In this document: piece by piece, positions 53,904 to 62,697 of the stretch | Layout: each line of letters begins with the position of its first letter | Numbering within the stretch: position 1 is the first letter of the stretch | Assembly: GCA_963677445.2 (NCBI GenBank) | Contig: CAXXGF010000002.1 | Coordinates: forward strand, 62,001-126,000 | DNA from: G963677445 sp963677445 | GTDB taxonomy: Bacteria; Bacteroidota; Ignavibacteria; Ignavibacteriales; Melioribacteraceae | DNA length: 64,000 nt | Direction: 5' to 3' | The notes under the pieces: model-generated | Seen by the model: the letters and a program-made list of their open reading frames with translations, nothing else | Told to the model about the DNA's origin: nothing | Databases searched by the model: none | Translations under genes and position numbers: made by a program

Positions 53904-54048
53904 CGCGGTCTTGAATTATTTGTTGTCGTTTATAAGTGGTTTGTGTATATTCATGATACCTTTTGAGGAAGAGTAAAACAGCCATGACAGGGATTGTTGT
54001 TTCCCTTGATCTTGTCAAAAAAAAACAGATACAAAGAGAGGAAAACAA

Positions 54049-55012
54049 ATGAAAACATTATTCTACAGATTGTATATCATCACCATTTTATTATTCAGCT
54101 TTTGTATCGAAATTATCCCGCAGGAAAATAAGGTTCTGGTGATGGATTTTTCAGATTCACTTTTTAAAACATTTCCAGCCTTACTTAATCAATATACAAA
54201 TAAAGAAATCGTTTACACGAGCGACATTGTTCCATTTGGTGAAGGTTATGAGGCCGTTTTTATGAACTTCCGAATGCCGGATCGTTCTGAATATATACTA
54301 AACTATTATGAAAACTTACTTTTTATGGATCACTTTAACAATGCGCCTTCACTTAAACTTTTTGTATCTTCTTACGTATTCAGTCAGAATATCGTTCCCG
54401 GATCATTCTGGGATTCGATAGGCGTTGTAACCGCGCCCGGAGCTTGTCTTGCAATTTATACAGATTACATCGCGGGAGTCGCAAATACTTTTACGAGGGG
54501 ATTAAATCTCGATACCACCATATTTTGTCCATATCTTCGTTATATGGATGGCGATATGTATTTAATCCTGGACGCGAAAGGAAATGGTTTTTCAAGCTCG
54601 GCTGCTTACGCGAATGAAACATCTCGCTTTGACGTTGTTCTCGACTTTTATGGATTGATATATCACCCCGATTTTCTTGAGAGAGTTTGTGAATTCTTTA
54701 ATATACTTGAACCTGTCGGGGTAACTGAACCAGGTGTTTCCATTCCTGATGATTTTAACCTTTCTCAAAATTACCCCAATCCCTTCAATCCTTCCACAAT
54801 CATCGAATATCAAATACCCTCCGCCGGTTATGTTAAGATAAAAATCTATGACGCGCTTGGTAAAGAGATAAAAACATTAGTGCAATGAATTCAAATATCC
54901 GGGGTATTATAAAATAGAATATGACGCGGAAAACCTCGCTTCAGGAATTTATTTGTACAGTATCAGCAGCGGAGAATTCAGACAGGTAAGAAAAATGATT
55001 CTGACACGATAA
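54049..55012 (+). pseudogene. T9SS-sorted secreted protein, frameshifted in the sorting domain
   Basis: A secreted protein with a signal peptide (MKTLFYRLYIITILLFSFCI) and a central region of unknown family (LVMDFSDSLFKTFPALLNQY, RYMDGDMYLILDAKGNGF). The T9SS sorting domain begins FNLSQNYPNPFNPSTIIEY and VKIKIYDALGKEIKTLV, but then ends at a TGA. One extra base at about 54885 is responsible. In the next frame the domain continues NEFKYPGYYKIEYDAENLAS and ends VRKMILTR at 55012. With the shift the protein would be produced but not sorted. Confidence 0.8.
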
Positions 55013-55084
55013 TCTGTTTGCTTTCAATAAAAATATTTTAGTTATATATTACACGCGTCTGTCGATTAAATTGTATGGAGAAAA

Positions 55085-55309
55085 ATGAAGATAAAAAGGA
55101 AAAAGGAAAATACTAACTGGCTGGCATTAGGTATCGCCATGGGACCCGGAATAGGCCTCCCTTTTGGCGCGGCAATAGGGGTTGCGATGGATAATATCCC
55201 CGTAGGCATCTCAATGGGACTTTCTGTCGGAATGGGATTAGGTGTGGCGATAGGCGCTTTGTTAAACGCGAAACATAATAAATCCGGCGGCGAAGAGAAC
55301 AAAAAATAA
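55085..55309 (+). CDS. Glycine-zipper membrane protein
   Basis: A 74-residue protein with two hydrophobic, glycine-rich segments (LALGIAMGPGIGLPFGAAIG and VGISMGLSVGMGLGVAIGAL) and basic ends. The spaced glycines suggest close helix packing in the membrane. Similar small proteins are known in several phyla without a known function. It faces the PG-binding-domain cluster on the opposite strand. Confidence 0.7.
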   Translation: MKIKRKKENTNWLALGIAMGPGIGLPFGAAIGVAMDNIPVGISMGLSVGMGLGVAIGALLNAKHNKSGGEENKK

Positions 55310-55318
55310 CCGGCTGTT

Positions 55319-56410
55319 TTATTGAGCCGCCACCTTCACAAAGTCTGTGTAAAGATTTTTCAGATTACTATATTCCTTAACAAGAGTAAAAAGCAGCCTG
55401 GCCCATCCGGCAAAACCGGCGCTTAAATATTTAAATGAATCAAATATCAGCGCGACTATCCGGCAGGCGAGAGAAAAGGCTGCCGACTGGTTATTAAGCC
55501 TGATTATGCCGGCTCCGGAGGCAAGATTTTTATCCACAACAGCTACCGTATCCATATCTTTTGAAAAAAGAAAAATATCATTCGGGGTATGTAGAACACC
55601 ATTAATATAGACTTTTACAGAGTCAACAATATTAGAAATTCCCCTCGTCGCTATTTTCCAGGACTTTGAAGCAAACCGGAAAAACCCGATAAAAAGGTTT
55701 TCCCTGATAAATGAAAAAACCCTGCTGCCTATCCTTTTAATCCAGCCCCAAATCCTTTTAAGCCCGTCCCATAATCTTAAACCTTTGCTTTTGATAAATT
55801 CCCAGGCATTGTTTATTTCTTCCTCCGAATTAATTTCCCTGGCGATCAATAAACTGGCGTCGGGTAATCCCTGTTTCTCTTTCTCTTCGCTATCGGCCAG
55901 AATACCATCAAAAAAGAGGGGAGTTATTTTTTGAGAAAGTTCCTCAGCCTCAGCGGAATTTTTTCCCTGAAAATTGACGAAATAATTTTTTATCGCTGAA
56001 TAGAGGTTATTGATTTCACTCTTTTCAAAATCATTTTTTCCATTGATTTTAACATTATAACCAAGAAGCCACAATTCAATTTTGGCGCAATTAACTATAA
56101 AACGTTCCGCCAGCTTTTCTTTATTTTTCTCCTTTTCCGTATTCAGCCTGAATGAATTTTTATCATCCGACGCTCTTTGCGCAAGAAACCTGACAAACCG
56201 TTCCTGATCATAAAGAAGCCTGATTGTCTGTTTGTCAAAGCCGGCTTCATAATCCCGGGGAACAAGCATCAATATTTTTGCCATGGCTTCAAAGCTTGAT
56301 AAACAGGATGGTAATAAAATATTAAAGTCAGTTCCCGGTTTTTTTTCACATAGTCCGAGCGACCACAACCGAAGCTGAATTCCCCCGGTGAATTGCTTTT
56401 TCCGATGCAT
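55319..56410 (-). CDS. C-terminal part of a PG-binding-domain protein
   Basis: The frame has 363 residues from an internal ATG, but its true beginning is probably the upstream frame (56816-56346). The segment IQLRLWSLGLCEKKPGTDF looks like the start of a second peptidoglycan-binding-like helical module and would follow EKAIHR of that frame directly if one G of a G5 tract (56382-56386) were absent. The rest holds a helical region (LSQKITPLFFDGILADSEEK) and several amphipathic or hydrophobic helices (LWDGLKRIWGWIKRIGSRVF, AAFSLACRIVALIFDSF) that could insert in a membrane. No enzyme motif is seen. Confidence 0.6.
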   Translation of the reverse strand: MHRKKQFTGGIQLRLWSLGLCEKKPGTDFNILLPSCLSSFEAMAKILMLVPRDYEAGFDKQTIRLLYDQERFVRFLAQRASDDKNSFRLNTEKEKNKEKLAERFIVNCAKIELWLLGYNVKINGKNDFEKSEINNLYSAIKNYFVNFQGKNSAEAEELSQKITPLFFDGILADSEEKEKQGLPDASLLIAREINSEEEINNAWEFIKSKGLRLWDGLKRIWGWIKRIGSRVFSFIRENLFIGFFRFASKSWKIATRGISNIVDSVKVYINGVLHTPNDIFLFSKDMDTVAVVDKNLASGAGIIRLNNQSAAFSLACRIVALIFDSFKYLSAGFAGWARLLFTLVKEYSNLKNLYTDFVKVAAQ

Positions 56411-56816
56411 GGTTTATCTCCTGGCCCTGAAACCAGTGATCATCACTCAGATCACTTTCAAAACTGACAATTTCATCCATAGCGTGCCAGGTGATATCAC
56501 CCACCCAGTTATCCGGTTTAAGCCCCGCCTCCTTCTGAAATTCCATCACCGCGGACTTGATTCTCTCCAGATTTTCCTCAATATTTTCCGGCTCAATTTT
56601 ATCCGCGAGATAACCAAGCAGGAATAAACGTGAGGCCATAGTCTGTATTCTTATCCGCTGGCTTTCGACATCATAGGTTTCCCTCTCATTTTTTGGGGAG
56701 GAATGAATAATTCCTTTAGCCTTTGCTTCATCCAGGATTTTATCAAACTGCCCGAGCTGATCCACAATATTTCCATGCAGATCAGCCGGGGTATTTTCAG
56801 GCAATGAAAAGCTCAT
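56346..56816 (-). CDS. N-terminal part of a PG-binding-domain protein
   Basis: A 156-residue frame with one PG-binding-like three-helix module at residues ~45-105: RIRIQTMASRLFLLGYLADK, ERIKSAVMEFQKEAG, WVGDITWHAMDEIVSF. It overlaps the downstream frame by 65 bases, too many for a normal operon, and its last twelve residues after HRG look like frameshifted sequence. I regard both frames as one gene of about 500 residues. It starts two bases after the stop of the small upstream gene. Without a signal peptide its binding of peptidoglycan would be unusual. Confidence 0.6.
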   Translation of the reverse strand: MSFSLPENTPADLHGNIVDQLGQFDKILDEAKAKGIIHSSPKNERETYDVESQRIRIQTMASRLFLLGYLADKIEPENIEENLERIKSAVMEFQKEAGLKPDNWVGDITWHAMDEIVSFESDLSDDHWFQGQEINHASEKAIHRGNSASVVVARTM

Positions 56817-56818
56817 AT

Positions 56819-57154
56819 TTAATCCAGAAAGTCCTTGAATAATTTAAGCAGACCAAGACGGGTTTCAACTCCCGACTGAACCGCGTTTTTATGTGTCTCA
56901 AGCGCCACAGCGGGAATATTGGAAAGGTCCTGTTTTACGAAATTATATGAATCTCCGTCAAACTTCGCGAGGGTTTCCGCTACCAGACTTATCTCCCCGT
57001 TTGTTTTTGCCTGCTGCACAAGTTTCTGAATATCTTCGAAACTTTCCGATCCGGTTATTTCACTTTTTATATCACCTGTAAAGGTCTGAACATGAAGCGA
57101 AGTCAGGTCCTGAACAGCTTCATTTAGCTTGTTTAACGCTTCCTTGAGTCCCAT
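56819..57154 (-). CDS. Small helical protein, first gene of the PG-binding cluster
   Basis: A 111-residue, all-helical acidic protein (KEALNKLNEAVQDLTSLHVQ, FEDIQKLVQQAKTNGEI, RLGLLKLFKDFL). No family is recognised. It lies two bases upstream of the PG-binding-domain gene and should be translated with it. The set resembles a conserved two-gene unit of unknown role. Confidence 0.6.
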   Translation of the reverse strand: MGLKEALNKLNEAVQDLTSLHVQTFTGDIKSEITGSESFEDIQKLVQQAKTNGEISLVAETLAKFDGDSYNFVKQDLSNIPAVALETHKNAVQSGVETRLGLLKLFKDFLD

Positions 57155-57486
57155 AATTAAGCTCCCGATTTATTTAATAATAAGTATATAAATATTTTAT
57201 AGTCTTTCCCGGCAACCGGAAAATGTTAATCCGGAAGAGATTTAATATATCAGCCCGTAACATCAGTCACCCTTAAAATATAAATAATCATAAGTTATCG
57301 CAATAAAAAAAGTAAAATATTATATGTCAGAAGTTCACTATTTCCCGGGTGACTGTCACAATGCCTTAAACATCGCGGCAAAGGAGAAAATTTTTTCCCT
57401 TTTTATTATAAATTGATAAAGTGGTTCCATTTTGTATTTGTTAATTTTTAATAATATTCCCTTTTGGAAAAACAGCGGGAAAATGT
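57155..57486. promoter_or_regulatory. Divergent AT-rich spacer
   Basis: 332 bases between the leftward PG-binding cluster and the rightward S41 remnant. It should hold the promoters for both. No repeat or named element is seen. Confidence 0.35.
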
Positions 57487-58059
57487 ATGAAAAGACTTCA
57501 TAATATTTTTATTCTGAGTTTGACACTTTTTCTGGTTTCCTGTCAGGAAACTGATGAATTAACAATTTATACCGACATGTCAGATGAGGCCGAAGGATAC
57601 CTTCAGGCAGCGTTGGATATAATGGAATATAATTCTATCGACTGTTACAAAATAGAATGGGCATCCTTCAGGGAAGAGACATTCAGGATTGCCCTCAGCG
57701 ACCTGTCAACCGCTGATACTTATAACGCGATCAGAAGCGCGCTCGAAAGACTGGGTGATGATCACAGCTTTTTCAGGGAATCCGAAAACAATCCTTTGCC
57801 GAAAATCAGTATACCGGGAATGGCCGGGAAAGTAAAATTTTACAACCCCGCTTCAGGCGTACTGGGTTTAAGAATTACAGAAAACATTGGTTTTATCCGG
57901 ATTCCGGGATTTATATATTCAGGAGGCGCGGCGAAAGTATTCGCGACAAGTATTCAGAATAAGGTCAGAGAAAATGATGGTGAAAACGTTAAAGCCTGGA
58001 TTGTTGACCTCAGGCAGAATACAGGGGGAAATATGTGGCCTATTCAGGTTGTTTTTTAA
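57487..58059 (+). pseudogene. S41-family peptidase lipoprotein, 3' truncated
   Basis: The N-terminal part of an S41 (tail-specific) protease-like lipoprotein: lipobox LVSC, the segment AIRSALERLGDDHSFFRE, IPGMAGK, NIGFIRIPGF and KAWIVDLRQNTGGNMWP, the usual sequence shortly before the catalytic serine. At WP the frame runs into IQVVF and stops. The catalytic Ser and Lys half is missing. The following bases belong to a mechanosensitive channel gene, so a deletion has joined two genes. Confidence 0.8.
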
Positions 58060-58760
58060 GAGAACGATTCCACCTTTTCGTATAATATTCTGGACAGTTG
58101 TTCTTTATGAAATTATTACCCTTATCCTGGCTCCTCCCCTGGAAACTATTGTCGCTGTTTCCGCCGTTGTCGGGTTAAGTGTGGGTCTGGCTTCGCAGGA
58201 TATCCTTAAAAATATTTTTGGCGGAATTGTTATTCTGCCCGACCATCCTTTTCAGGTAGGGGATAAAATACAGGCCGGAGGTCATTATGGTGAAGTTAAA
58301 CAGATAGGCTTAAGAACGATGCGAATCCAGACACCTGATGACAACCTGGTTTCCATACCCAACGCTGAAATCATGAACCAGGCGGTTTCAAACGCGAACG
58401 CGTGTGAGCCAAACTGCCAGGTTGTTGCCCGGGTATATCTTCCGGCGTTGGGTAGATACTCAGAAGGCCAGGGAAATCGCTTATCTTTCAGCCGTAACCT
58501 CACGTTATGTTTATCTTAAAAAACCGGTCGCGGTGATTTTGAAAAATGAAATGCACCTGGGTAAGTCGGCGCTTCTTGTAAAAATAAAAGTTTATGTGCC
58601 GGCTATCAGGCATGAGTTCCCTTTTATGAGCGATATGACCGAAATTACCCTTAAGGAACTGATGAATGAAGGTCTGATTACAGAGGCTGATATGGCATGG
58701 CATCCCCCTGAGAGAAATGACAGGAAATCTTTATTAGATGCACCTGTCGCAATTCAATAG
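58050..58760 (+). pseudogene. MscS-family channel, C-terminal remnant with frameshift
   Basis: The pore helix and beta domain of a small-conductance mechanosensitive channel. VSAVVGLSVGLASQDILKN, IFGGIVILPDHPFQVGDKI, EVKQIGLRTMRIQTPDDNLV and IPNAEIMNQAVSNANA are in the frame starting just after the S41 remnant. A shift near 58450 moves QKAREIAYLSAVTSRYVYL and KNEMHLGKSALLVKIKVYV into the next frame, ending DAPVAIQ at 58760. The N-terminal membrane helices are missing. It is not functional. Confidence 0.82.
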
Positions 58761-58847
58761 TGCATCTGACCGATTGACTAAAATCATTTTATTCAATATT
58801 TTGATTCCTGAAAATTTGCAGCCGATAAAGATAACCGGAGACAAAAT

Positions 58848-59282
58848 ATGAATATCCTTAAACAACTTTACTGCAATCAGTATTATGAATTAAAACCCAA
58901 AGGGAAGGGTGATTCGGCGCTTGGAAATGGCACCGCTCTCGTAACAATAACTTTGGTTATGCTTGTTCTCGGCCTTTTGTTTCTGCTGGTTGCTCTTGTC
59001 CCCGATTTCGGCGATTCGATGGAGGACCTGCTTGAGGATATTTTTGGAAGAAAAGGGGGCAGATCAATAGGTGTAATTATCGCGGGGGTAACTTTTATAT
59101 TTATTTACCTGGGAATTAAATATACACTGGGTAAAAAGGAAAATTTCGAGAAGCTGATAAATCAGTTTGAAGCCCTTGATGAAGTTGATCAGAAAAGAAT
59201 TTCAAAAAACGGAATGACATTTTTCCTGACCGGACTCGGAATATTTGTGCTCAGCATATTGCTGATGATGATCTTCGGCTGA
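58848..59282 (+). CDS. Small membrane protein
   Basis: A 144-residue protein with three transmembrane segments (near residues 29-52, 77-93 and 125-143) and a cytosolic loop EKLINQFEALDEVDQKRISK. No family recognised. It stands alone after the MscS remnant. Confidence 0.6.
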   Translation: MNILKQLYCNQYYELKPKGKGDSALGNGTALVTITLVMLVLGLLFLLVALVPDFGDSMEDLLEDIFGRKGGRSIGVIIAGVTFIFIYLGIKYTLGKKENFEKLINQFEALDEVDQKRISKNGMTFFLTGLGIFVLSILLMMIFG

Positions 59283-59466
59283 AAAAAATATATTTTAACC
59301 AAGCCGGCATAACCAGAACCAAAGGAAATTCAGAAAAAAAAATCGTTCCCGTACCTGGTTTTATTTTTTCCGGCAAATTTTTCGAGTATGATTACGAGTA
59401 CCGCTTCGCTGCGTATGTATATAATATTATCCCTGCTTCCGGTTCGGCCTGTTTAATTGATTTTAA

Positions 59467-59997
59467 TCAAAGTTTAATAACCTTTCCACCGTTAATAAGT
59501 TTGCATCTGTGTTTCGAAATACCGGCAAGAGCCATCTTCTGAATCCCGGTGAGTGAAGCGGCTTTTTCTCCTCTTTCATCAAAGAGCAACCTCGCCTTTT
59601 GAGGTACTCGCGGCCAGAATACAAAAAGTCCCGCGATTAAAACAAGAATGGCAGGAACCAGGTAACCTGCAAGATATAAATATATTGCGCCCCAAAGCGC
59701 TGCAGGTATAAAAATGATACTCATTATCCATGCCGATCTCACCTGTTTTAAGCGTTTTTTCTCACTCAGTAATCTGAATTTCAATTTCATGCCACATTGC
59801 GGACATTTTATCTCTTCTTCAACTGATCCTTCATCCGGTGCGGTAAAAATATATTCCTTTTCAATGAATCCGGCATCCCCGTTTTTATCTGTATATTCTC
59901 TTCTTCCATTTTTATATTCAATCCCAAACCTGGTTCCCGCCATCGGCGGATTCTGAAAACATCCTACAACTATTTTTACAATGTTTTTTTCAGACAT
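59467..59997 (-). CDS. Zinc-ribbon membrane protein
   Basis: A 176-residue protein: an N-terminal soluble region with a CxxC pair (IKCPQCGMKLKFRLLSEKKR, residues ~64-83), two transmembrane helices (MSIIFIPAALWGAIYLYLAG and VPAILVLIAGLFVFWP), and a C-terminal tail. Only one CxxC is visible, so zinc binding may need a dimer. Function unknown. Confidence 0.6.
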   Translation of the reverse strand: MSEKNIVKIVVGCFQNPPMAGTRFGIEYKNGRREYTDKNGDAGFIEKEYIFTAPDEGSVEEEIKCPQCGMKLKFRLLSEKKRLKQVRSAWIMSIIFIPAALWGAIYLYLAGYLVPAILVLIAGLFVFWPRVPQKARLLFDERGEKAASLTGIQKMALAGISKHRCKLINGGKVIKL

Positions 59998-60765
59998 TTT
60001 ATATTCCTGTTTTTTTTACATCCGGCAGCAGTAAAATGCACCGATTCATTTCAGGCGTCTTTCCGCAACGGCCATATTTTTTGTGACAAATATATCTAAT
60101 TTTTTGTTGAATTGAAGTTTTTAATTTATTCCCTGTTATAATATTCAGGTAAGAAATTCGTTCAGGATTGTGTTTCAGCAGATAAGCCGGATTCCAAATT
60201 TTACGCTGGCAAAGCCGGAAGTGAAGAGTGGTTGGTGGAGAGTTGTTTAATCTACCTTGAGATGAAACTAACCTGGAGAAATGTCGAGAAATTCTTAAAA
60301 AAAATGACAATGTTTTCCCCGAATAATATTCTTGTTGCCTGGAAGGTTAAAAATCAAGATAAACGGTGTGCCGTCAGGTACACCATATTTATCCGCGGGA
60401 GGAAAGCTATAAACATAAACATGCAAGGATGGAAAAAGAGTAAGTTATATTTTCAAGATTGTGCGCAACAATTTTTGTCATTTGCGTAAAATTTAACTGT
60501 TTACGGAATAAATTGGCTTAGAAAGAGAGAAATGAAGAATTTAAAATTGCCCTCAGGGAATATTCTAAGCTCTGGTCTGCAAAAATGATTTCGACTTCGA
60601 TTGCGATTTGGATTTCGAAGGGCCTTTTACACCCCGTTTGTTTTTTATTCTCTGTAGTTCTCCCTTGTTCTGTGTGAATCAGGGAAATCTGCGGTGGTCT
60701 AATTGTTCATTAGTAATTACTAATTGTATTCCTGTCATTTTGCGTAGAATTTGACTGATTACGGA
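59998..60765. other. Repeat-bearing intergenic region
   Basis: About 770 bases without a supported gene. It contains an inverted copy of the GGTGTACC hairpin repeat (60364-60386), a short-repeat stretch of the GATTTCGACTTCGATTGCG type (60587-60621, the reverse complement of the one at 30750), and an inverted CATTTTGCGTAGAATTT copy (60737-60753). Confidence 0.6.
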
Positions 60766-61446
60766 CTAATTCCGGCCTATTACTATTTGGGGTCCGTAAA
60801 ATTTTGGCTCCGTTCCGAGAATATAAATATCGAGCACCGTTTTTACTTTTGCGAGCTGTTCCCTTATTTTTGTTTTGAAGCTGTAATAGGCGGGCGCTTC
60901 TTTGGCATTATATCCTATGGCATTTATCCCCGATTCTCCCGCTATAAATATTGCTCTTTTGTTATGAAATTCCTGTGAAACGACCGTAATGCTGTCGCAG
61001 CCGAAAATATGTTTCGCGCGGATAACCGAATCGAATGTTCTGAATCCGGCATAATCACAATAAATCAGAGAATCCGGCACCCCTTTTTCAATAAGAGCTT
61101 TTTTCATTGTAGTTGGCTCATTATAAGATTTTGTTGAATTATCGCCGCTGACGATAAAATATTTCACCTTTCTGTGCTCGAAAAGCTCAACGGCAGCGTT
61201 TATACGATTTCTGAAGAATAAATTGATTCCCCCTCCCGGAACAAATTTAGAACAACCCATTACCAGCCCCACCTTTACTGCCGGAATCTTTTCAACCGAG
61301 ATAAAAACTTTATCCCGGGATGACGCTTCAATTATCTTATCCGAAATGATTATCAATAATATGCTGAGTAAAAAAAATACTGCAGAGATAATCAGAAAAT
61401 GAGGATAATATTTTTTGACTGCTCTTTTTATTTTACCGGAAAACAA
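60766..61446 (-). CDS. SanA/YdcF-like DUF218 membrane protein
   Basis: A 226-residue protein with an N-terminal membrane anchor (FLIISAVFFLLSILLIIISD) and a DUF218 domain: VGLVMGCSKFVPGG, FRNRINAAVELFEHRKVKYF, VSGDNSTKSYNEPTTMKKAL, LIYCDYAGFRTFDSVIRAK and ITVVSQEFHNKRAIFIA. This is the SanA/ElyC/YdcF family, linked in E. coli to envelope barrier function. The start is TTG 61446 with AAGGA before it. It stands alone. Confidence 0.9.
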   Translation of the reverse strand: MFSGKIKRAVKKYYPHFLIISAVFFLLSILLIIISDKIIEASSRDKVFISVEKIPAVKVGLVMGCSKFVPGGGINLFFRNRINAAVELFEHRKVKYFIVSGDNSTKSYNEPTTMKKALIEKGVPDSLIYCDYAGFRTFDSVIRAKHIFGCDSITVVSQEFHNKRAIFIAGESGINAIGYNAKEAPAYYSFKTKIREQLAKVKTVLDIYILGTEPKFYGPQIVIGRN

Positions 61447-62041
61447 TGTAATCCTTTTTTTTCTGGTTTGTTATTCTGACTCGCGAAAATGCCGTTTGGT
61501 TCCGTTTTAAGAGCAAAAGAAAATGATTCCGTAAGAAGGCAAAATTTACGCAAAATGGCAGGATTTTAATTACGCTGTTTTTACTGTAATACACCGGGAT
61601 TATCAGTTGTCATCCATTTATTATTTGACAAGGTCTTTTTACCGCAAATGAATTGTTAAAAATTCAGAACTCCTTACTTCTCGCAAAATGAAATCGCGGA
61701 AGTTCAACGCGAATTATTATATCCCAGGCTTTCAATGTAAATAGTATTTCTCATTCATCAGGCAGACAATTAAAAGATGTTCCATTTTAAAGGATGAAAA
61801 GTTGTCTGTGTCGTCCCTGACGGGACTTTTTGTGATTGAATGTTACCCGTCTACCCCACAATGAATTGCGGGGCTATTTTCTGCTTGCCTGTCCGACGCG
61901 GCGGATCCCTGGCGGGACTTTCTTCCAGACTTCCATCCCGCGTTTTTGTTTGCGAATGAATCCATGTAAGTTATTGTTTTTTATAACCGGGATAAGGAGT
62001 TCTGAAATTTGTCCCTCGGGGAAGAGCATAAAGGTATGGTT
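61447..62041. other. Intergenic region with dispersed repeats
   Basis: Nearly 600 bases without a gene. Holds a TTTACGCAAAATGGCAGGAT copy (61548-61567), the 37-base repeat at 61665-61701, and a GTCCCTGACGGGACTTTTTG hairpin (61814-61833). The rest is featureless. Confidence 0.55.
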
Positions 62042-62590
62042 TTATTCAATAATTATCTCGTACTTATAAAGTAACCCCGGAAGGCCGTATAATGAAAACT
62101 TCGCCCCTTTTACATTATTTATTTCAGGATCAATTGAGTAATTATAAGAACTGGCAAAATCACATTTCTCAAGATTGCTGCTCTCAAACAGACTATTTTT
62201 TAAGTCACAATTTATAAAAGAGCTTCCCTTTAAAACCGAGCCGGCAAAATCGGCGTCGATAAGTTCACAGTTCTCAAATTTGGTTGAGGGGATATTCATA
62301 TTATAAAACGAACACATATTGAGTATCGATGAACTGAAACTGAAAGAAAGAAGAAATGGATTGCAGTTATCAAATCTTAATCCAATTAATTTGCATTTAT
62401 GGAAAAGAACATCCTTTAAAGCGGTGTTGGAAAATTTAGCGTTGCTCAGATCGCATGAATCAAATTTGCATCCCAAAAATGAAACAGATGTCAGGTCAAC
62501 CCCCGAAAAATTGCAGTTTGTGAATGTGTCCTCTTCAAACTCTCTTGTCGCTTCGAACAATTCACTGCCATCCATATCCTGATAATTCAT
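62042..62590 (-). CDS. Pentapeptide-repeat protein
   Basis: A 182-residue protein almost wholly made of pentapeptide repeats of the A(D/N)LxF kind: CNFSGVDLTSVSFLGCKFDS, CDLSNAKFSNTALKDVLFHK, IDADFAGSVLKGSSFINCDL, KNSLFESSNLEKCDFAS. It will fold as a right-handed quadrilateral beta-helix of about 25 coils. Members of this fold include gyrase-protecting Qnr-like proteins, but no such role can be assigned. The start is supported by AAGGAATTTCAA. Confidence 0.88.
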   Translation of the reverse strand: MNYQDMDGSELFEATREFEEDTFTNCNFSGVDLTSVSFLGCKFDSCDLSNAKFSNTALKDVLFHKCKLIGLRFDNCNPFLLSFSFSSSILNMCSFYNMNIPSTKFENCELIDADFAGSVLKGSSFINCDLKNSLFESSNLEKCDFASSYNYSIDPEINNVKGAKFSLYGLPGLLYKYEIIIE

Positions 62591-62697
62591 TTGAAATTCC
62601 TTATAACAAAAAGCTAAAAATATATTGTAATATTATCGGGGTTAAGAACCAAATCCCTATACTTCTAATATCGAACTGGCGCTAACACCGAAAAATT

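Noticed and set aside
60232..60489. An 85-codon rightward frame in the 60 kb intergenic region
   Set aside because: It runs through a dispersed hairpin repeat and has no family similarity or convincing ribosome-binding site.
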